DNA of 64,000 nt, from contig OU015651.1 of assembly GCA_907165275.2 (NCBI GenBank), forward strand, positions 766,501 through 830,500. The letters run 5' to 3'. Each line of letters opens with the position of its first letter. Position 1 is the first letter of the stretch. This DNA comes from Zygaena filipendulae (Eukaryota > Arthropoda > Insecta > Lepidoptera > Zygaenidae). This document shows positions 24,756 to 36,011 of the stretch, one piece after another. The position numbers and the translations under genes were made by a program. The notes below the pieces were generated by a model that had not been told where the DNA came from, did not search any database, and saw only the letters and a list, made by a program, of their open reading frames with translations.

Positions 24756-27700
24756 TCACACCGTGACTTGTACGTTCTGCACGATGTTGGACCACTCCAC
24801 CTTTGAGGGCACGAGGTAGAACGCCGGCGCCACCTTCTGGCCGCACGGGCACTTGCAACCTAGAACATAAAAGTTTTCTATTCGAACAATTTTGGTAGTG
24901 ATAATAGCTAAATAACTTTAACAAGGTCAACAAAGTATCCAGAAACCTTTTTTTTTTTGTTTTTACCCCACTGAGGAAGGAAAAGGAAGGTCCATACAGC
25001 CAATTCAGTTGTATTTTTTCTTCTTGTGAAGTTAATCACATCGAAATGCATTGGTGAGATGCATTTAGATGCTTCACCGGAACTTTTGGCAGCAACTCTT
25101 CACAGTTGAACCTTAATAGGACGCTCTGTGAGAAGTTGTATAGTAAAAAAAAAAAAAAATTGTCATCGCTGGGGACATGTAACACAAAAGGAGCGTTTGG
25201 TCATGGACCGTCAACATCCGAGTTATCCTTTTGTACACTTAGTGAGCAATAAATACTTGAATACTATACTCAATTAAAGTCTCCGCCTCGAATGTCCCCA
25301 GCGGTGACAAATGGGAATTGTGTACGGATATCATAACAAAATGCCCCATTTGTCAAGGGTCCAGCACCCACTCACCCATGGTCCAGCTGAAGCTGCCGAT
25401 CTTGTTCTGGCACTTGGGGCAGGCGAGCTTGCCGTGCGGCTCGTGCGCCACGCCGCGCATCCACGCCATCGGCTCCACGAACCACATGAGCCGGCACGCG
25501 CCGGGCAGGTCGGCGCGCGCCGCGATGCACGCGTCCACCATGCTCTGCTCCGTGTACCCGTCCAGCGCCTGCTCGCCGAGCAGACCGCTTATAACGACGG
25601 GGCACTCCCGATTTTCGAACTGTCACCCGCCGGGGACATTCGGGGCGGGGACGAAAGCCGGGAATGACCCTTATGACGCATTAGGCTATTTGACTAAATT
25701 TTTTTAGACCGTAAGTTTACCCTAATGGGGAAGGCAAAGGAAGATAAGTCCATACAGCCGATTCAGTAGTATGCATTGGTGAGGTTTCGATGCTTCACCG
25801 GAACTTTTGGCAGCAACTCTTCACAGTTGTACCTCAATAGGGCACTCTGTGGAAAGTTGTACAGTAACACTTCCGGGTACATCCCAACCAACCATGGCTT
25901 TTCAATTAGTTTCAGCTTGTTTACAGCTCTCTTTTTTTTTAAATAAAAAAATAAAAATAAAAACACACAAACCTCACTAGGCCCCCCGTCTCGTTCCCGC
26001 GTGTCCTGCCCGTGACCCTGTCCCGCTTCCTCCTCTGCACCCGTCTCGCCCCCCCGTCCGGTCGTCTCCATGATCTGGCTCGCCAGGCTCTTCAGCTTCT
26101 CGATCAGTATCTGGCCGTTCTCGGTGCAGTCGAGGCCGGTGAGCTTGCTGGGCGGGGGCCGGATGCCCTTCTTGGCCAGCTCGACCTTCACCTGATGCAA
26201 GCGATGATAGCTGTGGTCGGTGCGTTCGGATCAAACGTCGCAAGGCGGAGGTTCAAACCCAAATAAGCTTGAGTTGTCGGTGAAGGAAAACATCGTGAGG
26301 AAACCATAGCATGGTGGTAGGGCGCTCTCTAGTGCCCGGCTGGCTAGCTACCAAGCAAGCACCTAACGGTGTGTTCCGGCAGCCTCACTTGAAAACCAGT
26401 TCCTATGCCCATTCCAGGTCGGCAACGCCCCTGCATGCCTTCTGGTGTTGCAGTTATCCATGGGCGGCGGTAATCACTTACCATCAGGTGTACACTTGCC
26501 CGTTTGCCCCCTATGACATTAAAAAAAAAAACCTGCTTGGGGACGTGCGGTATGATGTTGCTCTGGCTGGCGACGACGCGGCGGCAGCGCCTGCAGCGGT
26601 ACACGATGGGGTCGGGCCGCTCGCGGACCAGGCCCGGGTCCGGCTTCACCAGGTCCGCAAACAGCTGCGGCAGGATTTTGACTGGAAATAACGTTATTAT
26701 ATATTAAAACAAATAATAATTAGACGTGAAGTAATAAATTAATATACATCTTTTAACACTTTAAAAGTTTGTAATTAAATTATTAAATTTTATTAAAATA
26801 ATAATAAAAAAAAAACACTTTTTCTCTAATTTGTGGGCACACAAATAATGTTGCAAATTAAAGATCACTGTGATTTTAACACTAAATAAATGAACGATTA
26901 ATAACGTGTGTTTCCCCTTCGTGATTCAACTTTTATTTGCAACATTGTCTGTGTTCTCACAAACCAGAGATTTTTTTTGTTTTTATTTTGATTACTTTTA
27001 ATAAAATTTAAGTAAAAACTTATTAAAGTCGATGTTAAAAGATGAATATTAGTTTATTACTTCATGCCTGATAATAATTTGTTTTAATATATGTATATGC
27101 GTAATTATTTCTATACTCTGCCTTTTTATGTTCCACTAATTCTGCCGGTGTGTAAAAATATAAATCACGTGTCACGCTGTTTGTCCGCGATGGACTCCCA
27201 AACTACTGAACTAATTTTGATAAAAATTTTTAACCTTTTATAATATGGTCAAACTTAAAAGGTAGGATAGTTTTTATCCCGGAATTCCCGCGGGAACTCC
27301 GGCACTAATGCGGAGAACAGTTAATCACTGTGAACTACTGTCACGGGTACAAAGAAGGACATAGAGTACCTACTATTTCCCGGAATTCCTGCGGGAACTC
27401 CGAAATTACGGCGGATGAAATCGCGGGAGACAGCTAGTATTATTATAAATAAGTACGACGCGACGACGATGGAGCAAAACTCTGAACGCGACATAACTGT
27501 GAAGTTATTAGAACTATATAAAGACTTTCCCTGTTTGTGGGATTTAACAAATAAAGATTACTTTAATAAAGAAATGAGAAATCAAGCTTATACAATTTTG
27601 TTTGAAAGTTTTAAGAGCATTCGGCATGACGACCGTACACTTCTTCAGTGCATAGGCAAATGACGGTTGTATGCCCAACCGTCGGTACGTCTGTAGCAAT

Positions 27701-30700
27701 GTCGGAACGGTTGGCACGACGGCGGTAATTGGGTTGGATCCAACCAAGTTGGAACGTCTGTTACTAGTTTAAGTCGGCAGCACGGGCAGTGGAGGTGAGC
27801 GTTCATGCATTGTAAAGGGGCCCCATCAAACCTACACCTGGGTCGCAAGTCCCAGGCACTGCTCCGTGTTCCCTACGGATATCTGGTATGCTGTATTATC
27901 TATAACTATGTTGGTGCAATCGCTTATTATAGTTCTGTGTTCCTTCAATCCTACAAATGGTTATTTGTTGTTTATAATAATAATAATAATAATTTATTTC
28001 GGACCGTGATCCATAGCGTGTTAGTAACAATAGTAACTTATATGCTAGTGTTAGTGTGGTACATTTTATTTTTTATCTACTTATTCTATTGTGGAGCTGC
28101 ATCCATCTTTGGAAGAGCTGGGAGTCCCACCTACCTAGTTTATAATGATGTTGGTCTATAGACTAGCAGTTTTTGTTTAAATTTAATTTCTTTTTGTTTA
28201 CGACTTATTTACCTATACTAATATTGTACATTCCAAATTAAAACATAAGACAGATAAATTATACTAGATGAACCAAGTCATGCTACACTGTTGCTTTGTC
28301 TGATCCGATATTTTTTTTAAAATAAATATTCGTTTATTTTTTTCAATTCGGTTCTCGTGTTAACTTCGGGATATAAAGTAGCTACTATGTATAAACATTT
28401 TGAAGTAAACAATGCCAATGACCTGTCAAAATGTTCAATCCAAACCATCGACTACCCAGTGAGATTCTAAGCATGAAATTCGAATTAAATCTCAATTCGC
28501 CAACCCGTCCCTCGTGACGTCACGAGGCTGCCACCACCAACCTTGCTTCAGCTTCTGGCCGGCCATCTTGAGCCGGAACTGCTTGAACCTGGGGTCGTCC
28601 CGGTTGAGCGAGCAGCCCATGTGCCCGAACAGCCTGAGCTGCGCCGCGAACCCCACGTTGGGCCCGACGAACCGCCGCTTGCTCCTCACCAGCGCGAACG
28701 CGTCGTCGTAGCACAGCCCGTACTTCTCCATCACGAACGCGATCACCACCGCCGCGGAGCGCGACACGCCGAAGTAACTGCAGGCACATCCGCGTTAATT
28801 TCGGAGTTCCCACGGGAATTCCGGAATTAAAAGTACCTTAAGTCTTTCTGTGTACCCCTGACAATGTGTATGCAAAATTCCATGATGATTGGTTGAGCCG
28901 TTACGGCGTGAAAGCGTAACAGATAGAGTTACTTTCGCATTTATAATATTATAGTAGAGATTTATTTCGTACATTTACTATTTTTTGCTCTTCACTTTCA
29001 AAATTGTAACAGCTCTTACCAGTGAACAAGAACTGTGCCACCATCATTGATCGCCTGCTTGATAAAGCTATTTGTTTCTGGCAAGTGACTTATTAGGTCT
29101 TCTTTGGGAACATCAGCCACTGGAAAGGGAAGACAAAGTTTATAAGAAAGATATCTTCTTTCGAACAGAGGAGCTATTGTTTCTATCATTTTTCGGTTTC
29201 AATCAAAATCATGGCAGTTTTGCAATTACAATATTATGCATGTTTCAACACCTACAATACACCTACAATAGCTATCAACCAAAATAAACATGCTTCAAAC
29301 GTTGAAGCTGTCTAAACATGATTAATTAATAACAAAATCACTATTTTTCTGATTGAAACTGAAATATAATAACAACAAAAGTTACATAATTTCCCTGCAG
29401 AGATGATTGTTCAGATATTTCTAAAAGCAACATTTAATAGACATTTTTTTCAATATACAGGAGAATTTTTAGTTTCAATATACACATAAATATAAAATTG
29501 AAGTGTTTGTTTTTGTAATAGGTACATACAAACATACTACAATACAATTACACATAAATAAAATTTATGTCTATTTGTAATCTACATATTATACTAATAT
29601 TATAAAGAGGTGGTTTGTGAGATAATTAGGGGGGCAATCTCTGGATCTACTGAACTGATTTTGAAAATTCTTTTACCAAAAACAAGCCATCTTATTTTTG
29701 GATTTTTGGTTCCCCTTGGTACCTGAACTATTTTGATTTCACAATCAACAAACTACTTAGTATTATTCTATTAATGTAATAAGAGGTAGAGTTACTTACA
29801 CTTCACATATTTGAATATGAGTCCGGCTCTGTCTAAAATCACTCGAGGCAGTGGTACTAGATCTATAGTGAGAATGTGTGTTATGTGTAAACTTTCCAGT
29901 GTCTTGTAATCACGAGCACAGGATAGGTTACCTGAAATGGGAAAGCATGACCAACTGTTACTTTTTTACTGTCATTTTTAAAATTCTTAATGATTGGCAG
30001 CATTTATGGCATCAATCCTACCAATAATAAAACTCCTTAGGGCCCTTATACACTATTACCATAACACACTGCGTTAAGATAAGACCACACAAAAATTGTT
30101 TTTCCCTTGCATCAAAGTTTGACTTTAAAAATACATTTACAATGTGTATTATGGTATACAGAATATTAATTTTTAATATTTTGGCATTTGGAGTGGTCGG
30201 AATTGTGTTTTTAGGACACACATTATGGGCAATGAATGTTGTTGGTCATAGAGAATAAGGGCCCAGCAGGTCCTTATGTGCACATGTATGTATTGTTAAT
30301 TATTTACTTGGTTTCAATTATCCTAATATTATAAATGCAAAAGTGAATTTGGTTGTTACACTTTCACACCTTGACGGCTCAACCAATCATCATGAAATTT
30401 TGCACACATATTGTCAGGGGTACAGAAAAGGACATACCTATGATACTTTTGTCCCGGAATTCCTGTGAAAACTCCGAAATTACCACAGGTTTCACGCGTA
30501 GTAATATTTAAACAATTTAAAATATGCACAAAATTAGATTACTACTGTTCTTCTTCTTCTTCTTCTTTTAAATTATAACTTGCACTATGTTGCTCTGCCA
30601 ATGTCACGGATTTGAAAGTAAATGTAGGAGGACAGGTTTGTTTGGTGGATAACTACTGTTAATACAGAGGCTTTACAAAGTCATCCAGACAGGTTAATCA

Positions 30701-30910
30701 TGCCGTAATCGGCGGTGGAGAAAGGTGAACTATGTTGAAGGGTTGAGAAAAGTCTTGGCTTACTTTATCTCTTATGACTTCGCAATTAGTCTAAAAGAAA
30801 TACTCACCTAAATATAGACGCTCGTCAATGAGGTCCACACTAACATCAAGGTTGTCGTCGACCTGATCCTCCACGGCATGGATCTCCACATTAGCTAGTT
30901 GTCTCGCCAT
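24756..30910 (-). CDS. DUSP12: Dual-specificity phosphatase 12 / YVH1 (8 coding exons)
   Basis: Exons in transcript order: 30910-30808, 29931-29800, 29119-29020, 28777-28542, 26681-26533, 26191-25973, 25619-25376, 24859-24756; all phases agree and give 428 residues. The N-terminal phosphatase domain begins at about residue 32 with 'LYLGNLSCARD'. Asp81 in 'ADVPKED' is the likely general acid. The signature HCYFGVSRS places nucleophile Cys112 and Arg118 as C-x5-R. The C-terminal zinc-binding domain has C220-x2-C223, C355, C380-x2-C383 and the C396/C398/C400 cluster, ending in 'SKVEWSNIVQNVQVTV'. DUSP12/YVH1 dephosphorylates phosphoproteins, and its zinc domain serves in late 60S ribosome maturation (family knowledge). 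The protein is longer than the human one (340 aa), mainly from a Gln/Glu/Gly-rich linker in exon 6. The codon of the catalytic Cys is split by intron 3. Intron 5 is nearly all retroposon. The boundary of the exon starting at 25619 was chosen because it restores phase 0; nearby AGs are possible. Confidence 0.9.
24947..25159 (-). mobile_element. Retroposon in DUSP12 intron 7
   Basis: Reverse-oriented: poly(T) at the left, then 'accccactgaggaaggaaaa', 'gatgcttcaccggaactttt' and 'ggcagcaactcttcacagtt'. A close relative is at 25699-25870, so exon 7 is bracketed by two copies in the same orientation. Confidence 0.65.
25160..25313. mobile_element. Small MITE in DUSP12 intron 7
   Basis: The inverted ends 'ttgtcatcgctggggacat' / 'atgtccccagcggtgacaa' (19 bp, one mismatch) enclose about 115 bp. 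It follows directly on a poly(A) run. Confidence 0.65.
25699..25870 (-). mobile_element. Retroposon in DUSP12 intron 6
   Basis: Related to 24947-25159 ('gatgcttcaccggaactttt', 'ggcagcaactcttcacagtt', 'gtacctcaatagggcactct'). Confidence 0.65.
26192..26532 (+). mobile_element. SINE-like retroposon that makes up DUSP12 intron 5
   Basis: The whole 341-nt interval between DUSP12 exons 5 and 6 is one retroposon on the + strand, antisense to the gene. It has a tRNA-like head with an A-box-like stretch (26208-26221) and a B box ggttcaaaccc (26250-26260), then a body with 'gtcggtgaaggaaaacatcgtgagg', then the 3' part shared with copies at 22328-22479, 32645-32826 and 53733-53850, and a poly(A) run at 26521-26531. 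The sequence ACCTG occurs at both edges (26190-26194 and 26531-26535). It could be a short target duplication, but the splice-site consensus CAG|GT on the gene strand would also produce it. Confidence 0.7.
27148..27440 (+). repeat. TTCCCGCGGGAA-core repeat in DUSP12 intron 4
   Basis: The 'cacgtgtcacgctgtttgtc' type, with a second core at 27380-27440. It ends about 28 bp before the MADF fragment's ATG. Confidence 0.75.
27469..27663 (+). pseudogene. Truncated MADF (Adf-1/Myb-SANT-like) domain ORF
   Basis: A 64-codon frame starting with ATG (acgATGg) reads 'KLLELYKDFPCLWDLTNKDY' and then 'FNKEMRNQAYTILFESF', the first two thirds of a MADF domain (LxxLYxxxPCLWD...Y.N...R..AY..I). It then ends early without the C-terminal helix. 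MADF domains bind DNA in Adf-1-like factors and also occur in the accessory protein of Harbinger transposons. It lies antisense in DUSP12 intron 4, right after a TTCCCGCGGGAA-core repeat (27148-27440). The context and truncation suggest a transposon-carried or retroposed fragment, not a working gene. Confidence 0.6.
28790..28952 (-). repeat. TTCCCGCGGGAA-core repeat filling DUSP12 intron 3
   Basis: Takes up most of the 242-nt intron (28778-29019) and begins about 12 nt from the acceptor that precedes the split Cys112 codon. Confidence 0.75.
30040..30264. mobile_element. MITE family 3, copy 2 (DUSP12 intron 1)
   Basis: Ends GGGCCCTTATACACTATTAC and GTCATAGAGAATAAGGGCCC. It lies in intron 1 of DUSP12. 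Confidence 0.78.
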
Positions 30911-31500
30911 CTGTTCACTTACTCCACTTTGTTTACACAAATATTAACTCCTGCTTGGCGTCGAAGTTGCGAATCTAGTTGTGATAACCTGTTTATTATG
31001 AGTAAATACTCAGGTTCGCACAAAATACACAAGATTAAAATTATCTCTGAATTATATTTGATTTGGTATAATTTTAAGCTTTGCTTGCGAAGTAACAAAC
31101 ATTGCAACTAAAATAATATCGGTAATACGTATGTAATATTATAATTATTCGTCTGTGACTAAAATCAATACGTATGTAGGTACTTTACTGCATTGAACAA
31201 ACTCTTTCCAAATAGGATTATTTTTGTGGAATTTGTTATTTAGAACTCAAACGGGAGAAACATTAAAAAATGATTGAACCAAACCACCCAAATTCTGCCT
31301 ACAAATAATCAGCTTTCGTAGCTTTCAAACTTCGCAACAACCACAAATTAACTAAACATATTATGTCTAACAACAGCAACAACCGGCCGTCAAACTTCAA
31401 AATAAAACACTGCACACGCGCGCGGCGCGATTGACACTTGACGCTTGACGGAAATGATGGGACGAACGCGCGCTTTTTCGGCGCCTGTGTTCAGATTTCG
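30911..31500 (-). promoter_or_regulatory. Upstream region of DUSP12, probable promoter
   Basis: This is the stretch before the DUSP12 start codon. It ends at 31396-31500 in a CpG-rich patch (acacgcgcgcggcgcg and cgaacgcgcgc), unlike the AT-rich surroundings, as expected near a transcription start. I see no clear TATA box, and no gene on the other side that could share it. The assignment rests on position only. Confidence 0.35.
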
Positions 31501-31734
31501 TTTACCTTGGTTTTACGTCCCATCCACCACCATTCTGACTCCTAGGGTCTCTCGAAGTCTCGACAGTCACCAAGAAACTAATTTAGGAAGTCATGTAGGT
31601 ATTTATGTTTCTGGTCCACATTAGGTTTTTGAACGCAACTTGATGGGTATGTTCCGAAACACACTGCGAGCACTTTAAATAGCACTATAATTTTTTATTC
31701 ATTTTATTTTACTTGAAACAGTTGGCTAATATGT

Positions 31735-31941
31735 GGACGCCGATAAGCAATAACATGTTAACCCACAAAATTAAGTTATTAATACAGAACGCTTTATTGA
31801 GAGTTATAAAACGTTTTTTAACCTTACTACATTACCAAAAAAAATGTTGATAAAAGTTGACAAAAATGGCGCTATAATTTTAAAGCACGATTTACTGAAA
31901 AGTTTTCTAGTGTGGTTTAACACATTGTTGCTTATCTAGGT
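31735..31941. mobile_element. MITE family 1, copy c (right end eroded)
   Basis: The left end 'ggacgccgataagcaataac' and the body match. The right end reads 'gttgcttatctaggta' without the final GTCC, so no target duplication can be read. Confidence 0.75.
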
Positions 31942-32644
31942 ATTGAAAGCGTCTCACGCTCTTGGCCCCGCTAGATACCTAAATAAGTAAATAGTGTCTC
32001 GAACCGATTCGATATAAACTTTACCTACATTATCTAATTACCTACTATAGTATAGGTAACTTAGGTAGGTAAAGTTATTTTGTCAATATTTTTTTTCATA
32101 GAAAATTAAAACATATAACATAACCTTAAAGCGTTTCTTTACGTTAGTGGATGTTTTAGTTCGTGATGAATAGTATCTCGACTACCTTATTTTTGAGGCG
32201 TAACTAGATCAAATATCGCACAACACAACTTTCACGCACGGAATCGCGAATTCACGTGCGAATTCTCATACATTTTTAAGCATTCACTCGTGAATCTTGC
32301 TATTCCGTGTACGAATAGTAATTCGAGCGATTCAAAAATCGATCCCCTGGTCGCGAAACATCGCGACACTCCCGGCGACAGAAGACGGGAAAAATACCCT
32401 GCACTCATCAAACGAGTGAACTCTATAGACATATCAAGACAAAGATAGGTAGGTCTCCACAATCTACTATAGCTGTTTCCCGGGGTTTCACCCACGTTTA
32501 TTTCGGAGTTCCCCGAGTATAATATTCTATGTCCTTCTCTGTACCCCTGTACCTACCCATATTATATTTCATGATGATATATCTACATATTGAATGAATG
32601 GTTCACCAAAGATCAGTTCATGGACCTTCAAGTTGCAAATCTGT

Positions 32645-32826
32645 CGCCAAGCACCTAACGCTGTGTTCCGGCAGCCCCTCTTGAAAGCCAGTTCCCATCC
32701 CCATTCCAGGTCGGCAACGCACCTGCATGCCTTCTGGTGTTGCAGATGTCCATGGGCGGCGGTAATCACTTACCATCAGATGTACCTACCACTTGCCCGT
32801 TTGCCCTCTATGACATAAAAAAAAAA
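32645..32826 (+). mobile_element. Retroposon 3' end
   Basis: Same 3' half ('gtgttccggcagcccctctt' to 'ctctatgacat' plus poly(A)); the 5' part ('gccaagcacctaacg') is shared with the DUSP12 intron 5 copy. Confidence 0.75.
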
Positions 32827-33414
32827 TAAAAATGGTCCAAACCGTTTACCTGTGTAGTCAAAGATCATAATAATCACTACGTTCCTGTAGTAATGTAGGC
32901 CAACACTGAAAGAGGTGGTAAAATTTGTCAGTCACAATTAACTTTTCTTGTCCAGCAGATTTAAGACAATAATCACTTTTCAAATAGGTAGGTACGTGAA
33001 TATTATAGCTCTCCCCTATTTGTTTTAAGCGAAAATTATAACTATTGTAGGAGATTACAACTTTTTAATTTTTATTTACTTTAAAATCAAGTTAGCGAGC
33101 AAGTAGGTACCTACATGAGTAGGTTAGGTAGGTTTGTGTATGTTATGTACATTTGAGAAACTTTCTAATAATGCGTTTTAGCGCAGACACAGATAATATA
33201 ATACTATACTGCGCAGATATTAAAAGCAATACTTATCTACCTCGTTTGCGATGTTAACTAACATATGTAGGTAGGCACTATGTGTAAATTTAGGTAGGAA
33301 TTGCTAAAAGACAAAAAGGCCACTCAATAATTAGGTAGGTACTAACCACGAGACTATCTACGAGTAGTTATAGGTATTAGGTACTATTATATATATATTT
33401 ATACCTACTATAAC

Positions 33415-33777
33415 TAGCTGTAGCCTGTATTATCTGTGCCCACGGTTTCACCCAGGCGCGGTCTACGGGGGGCCCCCCTGAGGACTTAACTAAGTACTTT
33501 AATCAGACCTTATAAAAATCTCTGACCCTCTAAATACCAAAATTGCCACCCCTCAACCAAATCCTAGACCCGCGCCTGGTTTCACCCGGGTTTCGGAGTT
33601 ATGCCGCGGGAATTGCAGGATAAACTTTACATATAAACCTTCCTTCTTCCTTCCTTCCTTACTCTATAATCTATTTGGTGAAAACCGCACAAAAACCCGT
33701 TCAGTAGTTTTTGAGTTTATCGCGAACAGACAGACAGGCAGACGCGACGGAGGACTTTGTTTTTTATTATGTAAGGA
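33415..33777 (-). repeat. TTCCCGCGGGAA-core repeat split by the hAT-like MITE
   Basis: 'ctagctgtagcc...cacggtttcacc' continues after the MITE as 'cacccgggtttcggagttatgccgcgggaatt'. Confidence 0.7.
33453..33578. mobile_element. hAT-like MITE, copy 1
   Basis: Inverted ends CAGGCGCGG / CCGCGCCTG with a perfect 8-bp target duplication GTTTCACC (33445-33452 and 33579-33586). CAG-type ends and an 8-bp duplication are hallmarks of hAT elements. It sits inside a TTCCCGCGGGAA-core repeat, splitting its 'ggtttcaccc' segment. Confidence 0.85.
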
Positions 33778-33963
33778 TAAAACAGTAGGTACAGTCTGCG
33801 TGTCTGTACCTACATTGCTATAATCTATTTGGTGAAAACCGCACAAAAACCCGTTCAGTAGTTTTTGAGTTTATCGCGAACAGACAGACAGGCACACGCG
33901 ACGGAGGACTTTGTTTTTTATTATGTAAGGATAAAACAGTAGGTACAGTCCGCGTGTCTGTAC
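33666..33963 (+). repeat. Tandem duplication, period 154 bp
   Basis: 33666-33809 and 33820-33963 are nearly identical ('ataatctatttggtgaaaac' to 'gtgtctgtac'); about 144 bp is duplicated, with a 10-bp joint. Near identity points to a recent event. Confidence 0.85.
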
Positions 33964-35435
33964 ATTGGACATAATATTATTATACTTACCAAAATGTATA
34001 ATGCATATTCCAATCAATGTAGGTATCTATATTTTAAGGATTTCTCTGTGATTTATCAATGTTTTTTTTATATTAGTTACATGCAACTATCGAGAACTTC
34101 AACATGATCAATTTTCGGTCTAAAAAATGTGGCTGTTTTCATTGAGAGACGTTTCCACGGCCCTCTTCACTGAGTAATTCTCTCTACTCATATTAGATTC
34201 GTTGCGGCTGAGCTAAATTCCACAGTGGAAAACAATACCTCGGTAATTGTACGGTCCAAAGCAAACAAACTTAGGGGTGACGTAACCTCATGTTCTCGTT
34301 TTCGTTTACCCACTGCGGTGAAGAAACAACTGTTGCAGGCTATAGAACCTGTTTTGTTTATCTGTGTTGGAAGATGTTGGATAACAAAACGGATTTAATA
34401 AGTGATTACCTACTTAGTCGAGACGAACGTGGTTAGGATCGAAGGATACCGATTTTATTAAAATCTATTGATCCTACGTTTTAATTTTTCACTCTAGTCC
34501 AGAAGAGGTTCAAACGGGAGCCTTAACCCATCGGGAAACTCTGCATGTCATACCAGTACATAACGGTTCACGCAAAGAAAAAGGTTAAGAAAAACGAATA
34601 TCAATCGTACTTACTACTCATAGTTACTGGGTGTAAGTTTGAACGAAGGACTTATTCGAATCCTCGATAACTCATGCACAATATATGTTTAATAAAAACA
34701 CAGATAAATAATAGAGAAAACTTGAAATAAAAATTTGGATTTACATTAGTGAATGAACATTATAGCGGCAATCTAAAGGAAAACGCCATGCATGACTTTT
34801 TTCTCTACTATACTTACGTTAAAAATTAATGATAAAATAATGTTCTTTTTAACTAAAAATACGTGAACTGAACAGGGTTCAATAAGATCCTTCAACTGCG
34901 GTAATTTCAGAGTTCCCGCGAGACTTCCAGGATAAAAAGTACCCTATGTCCTTTTCTGTACACCTGACATCATGGATGGAATATTTCATGATGATCGGTT
35001 GAGCCGTTAAGTCGTGAAAGCGCAACAAACCAACAAACAAATAAACGAACAAACAAACTCAGTTTCGCATTTATCATATTAGTAAGTTTTTTAGAATTTT
35101 TTATCGGGCTGTTTATAAAAATAACTCATTGATTGCTGCAAGTTAAGCGTATGGATGAGGATCATGAGTTCTTTGGATCCTACAGACGCTTCAGTCTCGA
35201 TTGGTTGCGCACTGCACCCTTGAGTGTTAATCTAATCATCGCACAGCGGTGCAATACGTACACACAGAAATTTCTCCAACTAACCATTGATATGGAATTA
35301 TACACTAGCCACACTTCCTGATGCACTCTCTCTGTCATTGTACTCGAGAATTGAACGCTCTACCATGAGTTGATACAACTTAAAAAAAACGTGATGTCAT
35401 ATATTACATTGTCATACATTGTCATACATTTCTCA

Positions 35436-35577
35436 AATCTCTGTGCAGTTATTAGGTATACCGTATTTGTTAACCGCACTCGCAGATGGCCAAGATACAG
35501 GCTCAGTCTAGTTTGGTCACTGATAGATAGTCTCGTAATTTTGTATTCACCGTTTCTTTGTGTAATAAATAAATAAA
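35436..35577 (+). mobile_element. Retrotransposon 3' end, copy A
   Basis: 'aaatctctgtgcagttattaggt', then 'atggccaagatacaggctcag', then 'tgtaataaataaataaat'. It is the inverted twin of 19423-19577, so both are 5'-truncated tails of one retrotransposon. Confidence 0.65.
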
Positions 35578-36011
35578 TATCTAGGTATACCTGTCTAACT
35601 AGATCATTATTTAATTTTCCAACTATAGCTGAAAGTGAATTTTAAACTAAGGAACTAGTATAGTATTATATTATATTATCTGTGCCAAGGATACCTATGT
35701 AACTTAGCTCATTGAAAATGGCCGCTACCCATTCACTATTTAGGTACTTAAATGTATTATACCAAACTGCTCGTCCAAAATCCATTATGTTCAGCATTAT
35801 AATGTAGTAAGTATTCATCTTCGATTACCTAACAAGCTCCAATCTTGACTTGTAATAACATAAAACTCGTGGTGATGGTGAACCATAAACATAATTGAAA
35901 TGAAAAGTGAACGACTCGCTGTATTTTGCTGGGCAATTTAACATCAGTCAATCATTACAACGATGAAGCGCACTCGAGTGGAGTGTAAAATTCGCAAACG
36001 CATTGACAGTT

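Larger units (their letters stand above)
31942..36011. other. Gene-free repeat region
   Basis: Besides the listed repeats there is AT-rich sequence with many short 'taggtaggta' runs (for example 32050-32070, 33110-33135). No coding signal seen. Confidence 0.5.

Noticed and set aside
25584..25590. Alternative acceptor ttataag|CGG for DUSP12 exon 7
   Set aside because: It needs phase 2 from exon 6, which ends in phase 0; the acceptor at 25620 (gtgacag|TTC) restores phase and gives a continuous frame.
25311..25707. + strand frames of 118-129 codons
   Set aside because: Antisense of DUSP12 exon 7, whose - strand reading continues the phosphatase zinc-binding domain in phase.
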